Positions 1-7,349 of a stretch of 64,000 nucleotides of DNA are shown piece by piece; position 1 is the stretch's first letter; each line of letters opens with the position of its first letter. A model generated the notes under the pieces. The model was not told the DNA's origin, searched no databases, and was given only the letters and a program-made list of their open reading frames with translations. Source of the stretch: Bog-532 sp963720945 (GTDB taxonomy: Bacteria > Actinomycetota > Actinomycetes > Streptosporangiales > Streptosporangiaceae); NCBI GenBank assembly GCA_963720945.1, contig CAVRHH010000014.1, positions 124,001 to 188,000 of the forward strand, written 5' to 3'. Made by a program: the position numbers and the translations under genes.

Positions 1-2247
1 ACCGGGCAGCAGCCCGAGTTCGGCCGGGACGAGATCGGGCGGGTCGCCCAGGCGTTCGACGCGGCCCGGCGCACGGCCATCGAGGCCGCGGTCGGCGAGG
101 CCAGGATGCGGCGCGGGATCAACGACGTTTTCCGGAACCTGGCCCGGCGTAACCAGTCTCTGCTGCACCGGGAACTCACCGTGCTGGACGGCATGGAACG
201 CCGCACCACGGACCCGGAGACGCTGGAAGACCTGTTCCGGCTCGACCATCTGACCACCCGCATGCGGCGCCACTCGGAAGGCCTGATCATCCTGTCCGGG
301 GCGGCACCGGGCCGTGGCTGGGTGCACCCGGTACGGATGATCGACGTGCTGCGCGCCGCCGCCGCCGAGGTCGAGGACTACTCACGGGTGACGGTCACCA
401 CGCCGTCGGCGGCGGCGCTCACCGGGCCGGCCGTGGCGGACGTCATCCACCTGCTGGCCGAGCTCATCGAGAACGCCACCACGCTGTCCCCGCCGTACAC
501 GCCGGTACGGGTGTCGGGCGACCTGGTAGCGAGCGGCTTCGCCGTCGAGATCGAGGACCGCGGCCTCGGTATGAGCGAGCAGCGTTATGTGGAGCTCAAC
601 GGCCGGCTCGCCGAGCCGCCGGAGTTCGACGTCTTCAACAGCGAGCAGCTGGGCCTGTTCGTCGTCGGCCAGCTCGCCAAGCGGCACGGCATCCGGGTGA
701 CGCTGCGCCCGTCCCCCTACGGCGGGACCACCGCGATCGCGCTGATCCCGGCCTCGCTGGTGGGCGTGGAAGAAGGCTTCGTCGAGGGCCTGCCCACCGG
801 GATGTCCGCGATCTCGTCGGCCTGGGCCGCGGGCCACGGCGACGCGGCCGACGGCGGCACCGCCGCGTCGTCCCCGTCACGTACCCAGCTCGGCAGCGGG
901 CCGTCCTGGGGTCCGCTGCCGCTGGGCAACGGCTCGTCCAGCCCGGTGAACGGCGACATACGCGCCGGCGGGACCGAGGACCCGTTCGGTTCCTTCGGGC
1001 GGGGGCCGTCCTCGGGCAGCGAGCCGTACGCCGACCAGCCCTACCCGGGCCAGGCGGACGGCAGCCCATCGCACAGTGCCATCGATCCCGGCGCCCTCGG
1101 TCCCGGCGGCCCCAACGGATCGTCCTACGGCGAACAGCCCTACGGCACCGACCCGCAGACCGGCCAGGCGTACGGCTGGCTCTCCCCCCCGGGCGGCTCA
1201 TCGTTCGGGTCGCCCGGGGAAACCGGGCCGGCCCCGACGGAGACGGGCCTGCCGTGGCCATACGACCGTCCCGCGCCGTCGGCCAATGGGACGGGGCATT
1301 CGCCCGCCACACCGTTCGCGTCCGGCGACCCGGGCTATCCGGCGGGCGAAACTTACCGGCCGTATACCCAGGACTCGTCGGCCTTCCCGCCACCAGGGGA
1401 GCCTTTCCCGCCGCCGCAGCCCCCCCTGCCGCCGGCCGAGCCACCGTACCCGCAGACCCAGCCTTCGTACGCCGAGGGGTCCTCCTTCCCGTCCGCGAGT
1501 ACCCCGTATCCGAGCGCCGAGACGGCCTTGCCGCCGGCCGAGCCGTCGTTCCCGCCCGCCGCGCCGTTCGGCGACGAGGGTACGGCGGCGCAGGCCGACG
1601 AGACGTACAAGGGCCTGCCGAAACGGGTACGCCAGGCCAGCCTGGCGCCCCAGCTCCGGGACCGGGCCGCCACCAGCAGCACGCCGTCGGCGGCATCCGG
1701 GGACAACGTGGCGAACCGCTCGCCCGACGACATCCGCAACGCCCTGTCGGCCATGCAGCGTGGCTGGCAGCAGGGACGCGCGGCGGACGAAGGGGACCTG
1801 ACGGAACCGGGCACCGCACGGCCCGGCGGTAGTACGCCGGACGCCCTGGGCAACGGGTCCGGCGGGTCCGGTTACGCCGGCTCAGCGGACGGGCCGCTGT
1901 CCGGGGAAGAACGGCTCGTGACCGACGCCGACCGACCGGCGGCCCAGTCGTCCGGCAACGGCGGCGGCGCGGGCAACGGCTACGGCGCTGCCGGCGGCCG
2001 TGGCGGTACCGGCGGCTACGGAACGGCCGACAGCTACGGCGTCGGCAGCGTCGGTTACCCGGATTACGCCTCGGAACCGGACTATTCCGATGCCCCGGGC
2101 CGGACGTCGCGCTCCGTTCCGGCGTTCCGGACGGCGGACTCCGGCGGCACCACGGATCCGGCCGACGACAGCGCGCACAACGCGGAAGTGGAGGCCAACC
2201 GCAGCAGCGAGGAGCAGGGTTATCGCGGGGGAACCGATGACATCTGA
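1..2247 (+). CDS. cvnA: Conservon sensor-kinase-like ATPase CvnA (5' end outside window)
   Basis: The reading frame is open from base 1, so the gene starts upstream; 748 residues are visible. The first ~30 residues (DEIGRVAQAFDAAR) are the end of a HAMP-type linker. They are followed by the dimerisation helix region (FRNLARRNQSLLHREL) and a HATPase domain with an N-box (ELIENATTLSPP), a G1 box (DRGLGMS) and a G2-like LGLFVVGQLAKRHG. This arrangement is typical of the nitrate/nitrite-sensor-like kinases that head actinobacterial conservons; the amino-terminal sensor part is not in view. From about residue 270 to the end the protein is a very long Pro/Gly/Ser/Tyr-rich, probably disordered tail. 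It is followed by cvnB, cvnC and cvnD in one operon. In the known systems the four proteins form a membrane-associated complex resembling a G-protein-coupled receptor system. Confidence 0.9.
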   Translation, partial: TGQQPEFGRDEIGRVAQAFDAARRTAIEAAVGEARMRRGINDVFRNLARRNQSLLHRELTVLDGMERRTTDPETLEDLFRLDHLTTRMRRHSEGLIILSGAAPGRGWVHPVRMIDVLRAAAAEVEDYSRVTVTTPSAAALTGPAVADVIHLLAELIENATTLSPPYTPVRVSGDLVASGFAVEIEDRGLGMSEQRYVELNGRLAEPPEFDVFNSEQLGLFVVGQLAKRHGIRVTLRPSPYGGTTAIALIPASLVGVEEGFVEGLPTGMSAISSAWAAGHGDAADGGTAASSPSRTQLGSGPSWGPLPLGNGSSSPVNGDIRAGGTEDPFGSFGRGPSSGSEPYADQPYPGQADGSPSHSAIDPGALGPGGPNGSSYGEQPYGTDPQTGQAYGWLSPPGGSSFGSPGETGPAPTETGLPWPYDRPAPSANGTGHSPATPFASGDPGYPAGETYRPYTQDSSAFPPPGEPFPPPQPPLPPAEPPYPQTQPSYAEGSSFPSASTPYPSAETALPPAEPSFPPAAPFGDEGTAAQADETYKGLPKRVRQASLAPQLRDRAATSSTPSAASGDNVANRSPDDIRNALSAMQRGWQQGRAADEGDLTEPGTARPGGSTPDALGNGSGGSGYAGSADGPLSGEERLVTDADRPAAQSSGNGGGAGNGYGAAGGRGGTGGYGTADSYGVGSVGYPDYASEPDYSDAPGRTSRSVPAFRTADSGGTTDPADDSAHNAEVEANRSSEEQGYRGGTDDI

Positions 2248-2274
2248 TCCTGACCGAAAACCTGGGGGACCACG

Positions 2275-3012
2275 ATGACACCTCACTACGTGAACCAGGG
2301 CGGCGAGCTGAACTGGCTGCTGGACGACCTGGTTAAGCGAGTCCCGCAGGTCAGCAAGGCCGTGATGCTTACCCAGGACGGCCTCGCCATCGGCGCTTCT
2401 GCGAGTCTGAACCGCGAGGACGCCGAGCATCTGGCCGCGCTGGCGGCGGGCTTCCAGAGCATGGCCCGGGGCGCCGGGCAGCACTTCGGCGGGGGGCGGG
2501 TCCGCCAGACCATCATCGAGATGGAGGCCGCCTTCCTCTTCGTCAGCGCGGCCGGCCAGGGGACCTGCCTCGCCGTGCTCAGCACGGGCGACGCGGACGT
2601 GGGCCTGGTCGCCTACGAGATGGCCGTCCTCGTCCGCCGTTCCAACGAGCATCTGGGCGTCGCCCCGCGGCCCGCCGGATACCCGCAGGACCACCCGGGC
2701 TACTCCCAGGAGGAGCAGCCGCAGCAGCGCCCGCCGTCGATGGCGGGCAGCAGCGGCATGACGCCGCCCTTCCCGGCGCAGCCACCTCCCGGGACGCAGC
2801 ACGGCGGGCGGCAGCACTTCGGGCCGGCGGCCCCGGGCACCGCGTCTCCGTACCTGCCGGGAGGCCGGATGCCCCCCGCGTCGATGGGGACGGCATCGGC
2901 ACCCCTGGCGCAGCTGACGCCGTGCCCGCGCGACGCGGCCTCGCCGGACTCTGTGTACAGCCCTTATCCGACGCCGGCCGGGCGCCCCCCGTCGGCGCCG
3001 TACACGGAGTGA
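2275..3012 (+). CDS. cvnB: Roadblock/LC7 protein CvnB
   Basis: 245 residues. Residues ~8-105 form a roadblock/LC7 domain (LNWLLDDLVKRVPQVSKAVMLTQDG at its start, CLAVLSTGDADVGLVAYEM near its end), the family that binds or regulates small GTPases. In conservons CvnB pairs with the CvnD GTPase. The ATG lies 27 nt after cvnA with a GGGGG ribosome-binding run just upstream. CvnB proteins are usually ~130-140 residues. This one carries an additional ~110-residue Pro/Gln/Gly-rich tail of unknown role, whose end abuts cvnC. Confidence 0.88.
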   Translation: MTPHYVNQGGELNWLLDDLVKRVPQVSKAVMLTQDGLAIGASASLNREDAEHLAALAAGFQSMARGAGQHFGGGRVRQTIIEMEAAFLFVSAAGQGTCLAVLSTGDADVGLVAYEMAVLVRRSNEHLGVAPRPAGYPQDHPGYSQEEQPQQRPPSMAGSSGMTPPFPAQPPPGTQHGGRQHFGPAAPGTASPYLPGGRMPPASMGTASAPLAQLTPCPRDAASPDSVYSPYPTPAGRPPSAPYTE

Positions 3013-3020
3013 GTCGTCCT

Positions 3021-3395
3021 ATGCCGAGCCCTGAGGAACGGTGGCTGGATTCCGAGGCCGGTCCGGTCGTGCGCCCCTACGCACTGATCGGCGGCAGGAC
3101 GCGGCATGCCGGCGCGAAATTCAACCTGGTCGCCACGGTGAAAACGACACACAGGGAGGTTTCGGACCCGGCCGCGCTGAGCCCTGAGCAGATGTGGGCC
3201 CTCAACCTGGCCCGGCGGCCGACCACCGTCGCCGACCTGGCGTCCGAGCTGAACCTTCCCCTGGGTGTTGTCCGGATTCTGCTCGCTGACCTACGCGATG
3301 CCGGCTTCATCGTCATCCGTTCCCCGGAGACGGGGCAGAGTCACCGCGACAGTCACATTCTGAGAGAGGTGCTCAATGGCCTACGGGCACTTTGA
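3021..3395 (+). CDS. cvnC: DUF742 protein CvnC
   Basis: 124 residues from the ATG at 3021 (MPSPEERWLDSEAGPVVRPY). This start matches the family, and an upstream in-frame start would run back into cvnB. It is a DUF742 domain: the VRPYALIGGRT opening, then a winged-helix-like part (TVADLASELNLPLGVVRILLADLRDAGFIVI). It is the third conservon component; its biochemical role is not established but it is always found with the roadblock protein and GTPase. The 3' end overlaps cvnD by 20 nt, suggesting translational coupling. Confidence 0.88.
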   Translation: MPSPEERWLDSEAGPVVRPYALIGGRTRHAGAKFNLVATVKTTHREVSDPAALSPEQMWALNLARRPTTVADLASELNLPLGVVRILLADLRDAGFIVIRSPETGQSHRDSHILREVLNGLRAL

Positions 3396-3996
3396 GACGG
3401 CGGTCACCGCCGGGCGGGGCCACACCGCGATCAAAATTCTGCTGGCCGGCGGATTCGGCGTGGGCAAGACCACGATGGTGGGGGCGGTCAGCGAGATCAA
3501 GCCTCTCCGGACCGAGGAGCCGCTGACCGAGCGCGGCCTGCGGACGGACAACACGTCCGGTGTGGAAGGCAAGACCACTACCACGGTCGCCATGGACTTC
3601 GGCCGGATCAGCCTGCGCGAGGATCTTGTCCTGTACCTGTTCGGCACGCCCGGGCAGCAGCGGTTCTGGTTCATGTGGGACGAGCTCGCGGTGGGCGCGC
3701 TCGGCGCGGTGGTGCTGACCGACACCCGGCGGCTGGCGGACTGCTTCCCGGCGGTCGACTATTTCGAGCGGCGCCAGATCCCGTTCATCGTCGCCGTGAA
3801 CTGCTTCGACGGGTCGGTCTCGCACGATCCGGACGACATCCGGGTCGCCCTGGACCTGGAGCCCGGATTCCCGGTCGTGCTCTGCGACGCCCGCAACAAG
3901 GACTCGGCCAAAGAAGTGCTGATCGCCCTGGTGGAGTACGTGCTCATGACGGTGGAGGAAACCCCCGGGAAGCCGGAGGCGGCCGCGCGCGGGTGA
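3376..3996 (+). CDS. cvnD: Conservon GTPase CvnD
   Basis: 206 residues. The P-loop is GGFGVGKT (residues 25-32), the switch/G3-like segment is FGTPGQQRFWFMWDE, and the G4-like motif is VNCFDG. This is the MglA/Ras-like ATP/GTP-binding family that ends conservons. It probably cycles nucleotide in complex with CvnB and CvnC. The last 53 nt overlap the 3' end of the convergent ATPase gene on the opposite strand. Confidence 0.9.
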   Translation: MAYGHFETAVTAGRGHTAIKILLAGGFGVGKTTMVGAVSEIKPLRTEEPLTERGLRTDNTSGVEGKTTTTVAMDFGRISLREDLVLYLFGTPGQQRFWFMWDELAVGALGAVVLTDTRRLADCFPAVDYFERRQIPFIVAVNCFDGSVSHDPDDIRVALDLEPGFPVVLCDARNKDSAKEVLIALVEYVLMTVEETPGKPEAAARG

Positions 3997-4672
3997 ACGT
4001 CCCGGGCGTCGGCCCGGGGCCGGCTAACGCCTGCGGCAGTACGGCCCAGACGGCCTTGCCGTGGCCCTCGATGGGACTCCACCCCCACACGCTGCTGAGC
4101 GCGTCCACGATCTGCAGGCCGCGGCCGCTTTCCCGGATCCAGTCGGGCTGGCGCGGGACGGGGGCGTTGTCGCTGGCGTCGATGACGGCCAGCATGATCT
4201 CGCCGACCCGGCGCAGCAGGCAGAGCCGCAGCATCGCGGCGGAGCCGGCGTCACCGCCGGAACCGGCGGAACCGCGCGGGCCGGCCGGGTCCGGGTGCCC
4301 GGCACGGGCGTATCCGGCACCGTTCAGGTGGCCGGTCCAAGCGGCCCGGGCCCTGGCTCGCGGGTCACCGTTCACGCCGCGCCCATGCATGGCGCTCCCG
4401 CGCCAGCCCTGGCCCGTGGTGCCGCGCGTCCCGTGCTGGACCGCGTTGACAACAAGCTCACCGATGATCGTTTCCGCTTCGTCCGCGAGCCCGCCGAACC
4501 CCCACGACACAAGGACTTCGCGGGTGAAGTGCCGGGCGGTGCTGGCTGACTTGGGCTGGGCGGCCAGCACACATGAGGTGACGGCCGGTGTTTCCCACCA
4601 TGCGGACGGTACCGGCAGCAGCCGGGGCGAGGACAGTCCCGGCTCGGATCCCGCGGACCCGCTCACAGCCAA
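3944..4672 (-). CDS. SpoIIAB/RsbW-like ATP-binding regulatory protein
   Basis: 242 residues from a TTG start; a GTG at 4570 would give a 208-residue protein that fits the family length better. HATPase_c_2 motifs are present: N-box EAETIIGELVVNAVQHG, G1 AVIDASDNAPV, and G2 ESGRGLQIVDALSSVWG. This family includes anti-sigma-factor kinases and the small AbaA-OrfA/WhiJ-associated ATPases of actinomycetes. A Gly/Ala/Arg-rich insertion of ~60 residues splits the domain between the N-box and G1. It is divergent from the DUF397 and XRE genes, and those three protein types recur together in actinobacteria. Function in partner regulation is inferred from that context. It overlaps cvnD by 53 nt tail to tail. 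Confidence 0.78.
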   Translation of the reverse strand: MAVSGSAGSEPGLSSPRLLPVPSAWWETPAVTSCVLAAQPKSASTARHFTREVLVSWGFGGLADEAETIIGELVVNAVQHGTRGTTGQGWRGSAMHGRGVNGDPRARARAAWTGHLNGAGYARAGHPDPAGPRGSAGSGGDAGSAAMLRLCLLRRVGEIMLAVIDASDNAPVPRQPDWIRESGRGLQIVDALSSVWGWSPIEGHGKAVWAVLPQALAGPGPTPGTFTRARPPPASRGFPPPS

Positions 4673-5111
4673 GTCGTCACCCCTGGTTCCGGAGACGGTC
4701 CGCGCCGACGGCCTTTACTGGCGCCCAAGCGATGTCATCGCAGGTGCGGAGGCCTGTCCGTGGCAGTGTATTGGTGCCCGTCATCCCTATGCTGCCTGAT
4801 ACATTGTGCAAGTGCAAGGCCGAATGCACGTTCATCCGAATGTGCACATTGCGATTCTATATGTACACGCCCCATGCATACGGGGGTTCGGGTAGTCGCG
4901 AGCAACGGCGCCCGCCGAACCAGAAGGACGTCCGGCTGAGCCCTGAAGGAGGGTCGGCACCCGGGCCGTGCTGGGCACGCACCATCAGCCTTCTGGCCCG
5001 CATGTTTGCGCGCGTCAGGCGCATCAACGGCGGTGCGGCCGAAACCCGGCGGTTTGGACGCGTGGGCGGGGGCCCGCGCTGAGTTAGTGAGATCACTACG
5101 GGAGACACGTC
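4673..5111. promoter_or_regulatory. Divergent control region with clustered palindromes
   Basis: 439 bp without a convincing gene between the ATPase (-) and the DUF397 gene (+). Positions 4800-4875 are noticeably AT-richer than the surroundings. They hold a perfect 12-bp palindrome AATGTGCACATT (4839-4850) and related half-sites ACATTGTGCA (4801-4810) and CGAATGCAC (4821-4829). This layout suggests a multi-site operator, plausibly bound by the XRE-type regulator encoded at 5614; that link is inference. Confidence 0.5.
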
Positions 5112-5348
5112 ATGGATGAGCCCTACAACGGGATGCCAGCCCCAGCGCTTGGCCGCCTCACCTGGCTCAAGAGCCGGCACAGCAATCCGAGCGGCAACTG
5201 CGTCGAGGTCGCCTGCCTGCCGAACGGCGAGATCGCGGTCCGCAACTCCCGCTACCCAGCGGGGCCGGTGCTGGTCTACACCCAGGCCGAGATCGCCGCG
5301 TTCCTGCGGGGTGCCAAGGAAGGCGAGTTCGACCGCGTGCTGTCGTGA
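5112..5348 (+). CDS. DUF397 domain protein
   Basis: 78 residues. DUF397 hallmarks are clear: TWLKSRHSNPSGNCVEVACLPNGEIAVRNSR, then VLVYTQAEIAAFLRGAKEGEFD. A GGGAG ribosome-binding site lies 8 nt before the ATG. DUF397 proteins are the usual small partner of XRE-DUF5753 regulators, and the pair is discussed as a regulator/antagonist or toxin-antitoxin-like module affecting development and antibiotic production. The cognate regulator gene follows 265 bp downstream on the same strand. Confidence 0.85.
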   Translation: MDEPYNGMPAPALGRLTWLKSRHSNPSGNCVEVACLPNGEIAVRNSRYPAGPVLVYTQAEIAAFLRGAKEGEFDRVLS

Positions 5349-5613
5349 GCAGCCCGCACCTTCAGCACAGAGCCTGGGACGGCTGAAGCCGCGCGCCCGG
5401 CCATAACGCCTGGCGCAATGCACGTGCTTTATGCCTGTTGGCGGGGGGTCGCGCTCGGAAACGAGTCCCCCACGCGGCCGATTCACTAACCATCTGCTTA
5501 ACTGGCTAGTAACAAAAAGCCACGTCAAATTATGATATGCACTCTTTGCAATCCCAAGATCACATGCAAGACTTGGCCACGCGCTGCTATATGACAACGA
5601 CCGAGGAGTGGCG

Positions 5614-6522
5614 ATGAGCGCGTCTGAGGGCGTCGCCTGGGAGGGCCCGGTCCGGAATTTCGGCCGCCGCGCAAGCGGTCCGACCGTTCAGAGGATCGTT
5701 CTGGGTGCACAGTTGCGGCGGCTCCGTGAGTCCCGCGACATCACAACCGAGCAGGCCGCCGAGGTCATCCGCGGCTCGCATTCCAAGATCAGCCGGATGG
5801 AGCATGGCCGGGTCGGCTTCAAGGACCGGGACGTCAGTGATCTTCTCACCCTTTACGGCGTCACCGACCCCGATGAGCGCGGCGGCCTGCTGGCGCTGGC
5901 CCGCGAGGCTGGCAATCCCGGCTGGTGGCACGACTTCGGTGATCTGCTGCCGCACTGGTTCGAGCCTTACATCAGCCTGGAGGCCGCCGCCTCCGTCATC
6001 CGCAACTATGAGGTGCAGTTCGTCCCCGGTCTCCTGCAGTCGCCGTCCTACGCCCGCGAAGTGATCCGGCTGGGATACGGCTCGATCAGCAGCGAGGAAC
6101 TGAACCGGCGGGTCGAGCTGCGAATGGGCCGCCAGCGGCTGCTGTCCAAGCAGGCCGCGCCCCGGTTCTGGGCGGCGCTCGACGAGGCGGCGCTGCGACG
6201 CCTGATCGGCGGTCCCGAGGTCATGCGCGAGCAGGTTGAGCACCTGATCGAGATGGCCACGCATCCCAGCGTGACGCTGCAGATCGTGCCGTTCCGGGTG
6301 GGCGGGCATTCGGCGGCCGGGGGCCCGTTCTCCATCCTGCGCTTCGCCGAGCCCGAGCTGTCCAACGTCGTCTACCTCGAGCAGCTGACCAGCGCGCTCT
6401 ACATCGACAAGCCCACCGAGGTGGACCGCTACCTCGAAGTCATGGAACGCCTCTGCGTGCAGGCGGAAACCGCCGCGGACACCATCAAGCTCCTCGAAAA
6501 GATCCACGCCGAATTGCTCTGA
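5614..6522 (+). CDS. XRE-family regulator with DUF5753 (Scr1/WhiJ type)
   Basis: 302 residues from the ATG at 5614, which has AGGAG at the right distance; the GTG at 5608 has no room for a ribosome-binding site. A Cro/CI-type HTH covers residues ~28-85 (LGAQLRRLRESRDITTEQAA, then SHSKISRMEHGRVGF). It is followed by DUF5753 (~105-295; FEPYISLEAAASVIRNYEVQFVPGLLQ ... VTLQIVPFRVGGH). This is the WhiJ/Scr1 family of developmental and antibiotic regulators. The upstream 265 bp is AT-rich with TATGATATGC at 5531 and repeated TTGCAA/ATGCAAG sequences, so it probably has its own promoter. A GGGTCC-GT-GGACCC hairpin follows the stop. Confidence 0.88.
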   Translation: MSASEGVAWEGPVRNFGRRASGPTVQRIVLGAQLRRLRESRDITTEQAAEVIRGSHSKISRMEHGRVGFKDRDVSDLLTLYGVTDPDERGGLLALAREAGNPGWWHDFGDLLPHWFEPYISLEAAASVIRNYEVQFVPGLLQSPSYAREVIRLGYGSISSEELNRRVELRMGRQRLLSKQAAPRFWAALDEAALRRLIGGPEVMREQVEHLIEMATHPSVTLQIVPFRVGGHSAAGGPFSILRFAEPELSNVVYLEQLTSALYIDKPTEVDRYLEVMERLCVQAETAADTIKLLEKIHAELL

Positions 6523-6530
6523 CGACTGGC

Positions 6531-6546
6531 CGGGTCCGTGGACCCG
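6531..6546. terminator. Short palindromic hairpin between convergent genes
   Basis: CGGGTCC-GT-GGACCCG is a 7-bp perfect stem between the XRE gene (+) and the GNAT gene (-). No U-tract follows. It is a plausible weak bidirectional terminator. Confidence 0.35.
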
Positions 6547-6599
6547 CGCACCGGGCGGGTGCTGGCCAGGACCGTGACCGCCCGGAGCCGGGCGTGCCG

Positions 6600-7349
6600 T
6601 CAGCTGGTCGCGCCGAACGGCGATCGCGGAATACCGGCCTTGGCGTACTCGCCGATCGGCTGCAGCCCGAGCCGGTCGCGGCTGCGGTACCAGTCCAGGA
6701 GCCAGCGGCCTTCGTCGTCCTGCGGCCAGTCGCCGCCCTCCCCGCAGGCCACGAAGTACTCCTGGAGGAAGCCGGCGACCTTCTGCGCGGACACCGACGG
6801 TTCGCTGCCGATGACCCCGTCGCTGGCGTGCAGGACCGTCAGGAAGAGGTCGTAGACACGCTTCCTGCCCTCCCCCTCCAGGCGTGGCTGGAAGTACGGG
6901 CCGGCGATGATGCGCGCGCCGCGCCGGCCGTAGAAGGCCACGCGCCGCTCCGGGTCGATACCGCCGGCCGCGGCGTGGTAACGCGGATCTTCAACCTCGG
7001 CCACGACCAGCGAAAGGCCCGGCTGTTTGTACCAGCGCTGCCGGGCCTCCTCCGCCAGCAGGCCACCGATGCCACGAGCCCGTTCACCATCCCTGACCGC
7101 GAGGTAGCCGACCAGCAGCACCTCTGATTCGCGGTAGGGATAGCCCAGGATGCAGCCAGGCCGGCCGCCGTCCAGTGCGGTCAGGCCCCAGAGTTCGTAG
7201 CTCCCGTCCTTGGCCAGCCCATCGAGGACGAAATTAAGCGGGTCGAGCTCGTCCGGGCTGAACGACGGCTGGAGAATCTCCCGGTAGACGACTCCAATGA
7301 AACTTGAACTGGCCTTGCGCATGTCACAGATTTGCACCGAAGCATCCAT
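6600..7349 (-). CDS. GNAT-family N-acetyltransferase
   Basis: 249 residues. The acetyl-CoA-binding motif A is visible as VGYLAVRDGERARGIGGLLAEEA (Arg-Ala-Arg-Gly-Ile-Gly), preceded by a strand ending in EVLL. The length and the C-terminal ~90 residues (GEYAKAGIPRSPFG at the end) exceed a minimal GNAT domain; substrate unknown. The ATG shares one base with the TAA of the upstream 846-residue gene (TAATG), so the two are probably translationally coupled. Its first codons are less GC-biased than neighbouring core genes. It is the third gene of the amine oxidase / membrane protein / GNAT set. Confidence 0.75.
   Translation of the reverse strand: MDASVQICDMRKASSSFIGVVYREILQPSFSPDELDPLNFVLDGLAKDGSYELWGLTALDGGRPGCILGYPYRESEVLLVGYLAVRDGERARGIGGLLAEEARQRWYKQPGLSLVVAEVEDPRYHAAAGGIDPERRVAFYGRRGARIIAGPYFQPRLEGEGRKRVYDLFLTVLHASDGVIGSEPSVSAQKVAGFLQEYFVACGEGGDWPQDDEGRWLLDWYRSRDRLGLQPIGEYAKAGIPRSPFGATS

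Noticed and set aside
4857..5597. Long minus-strand open frame of ~246 codons opposite the DUF397 gene
   Set aside because: It runs antisense to a clear DUF397 gene, has no recognisable domain and crosses the AT-rich promoter region; long antisense frames are expected at this GC content.
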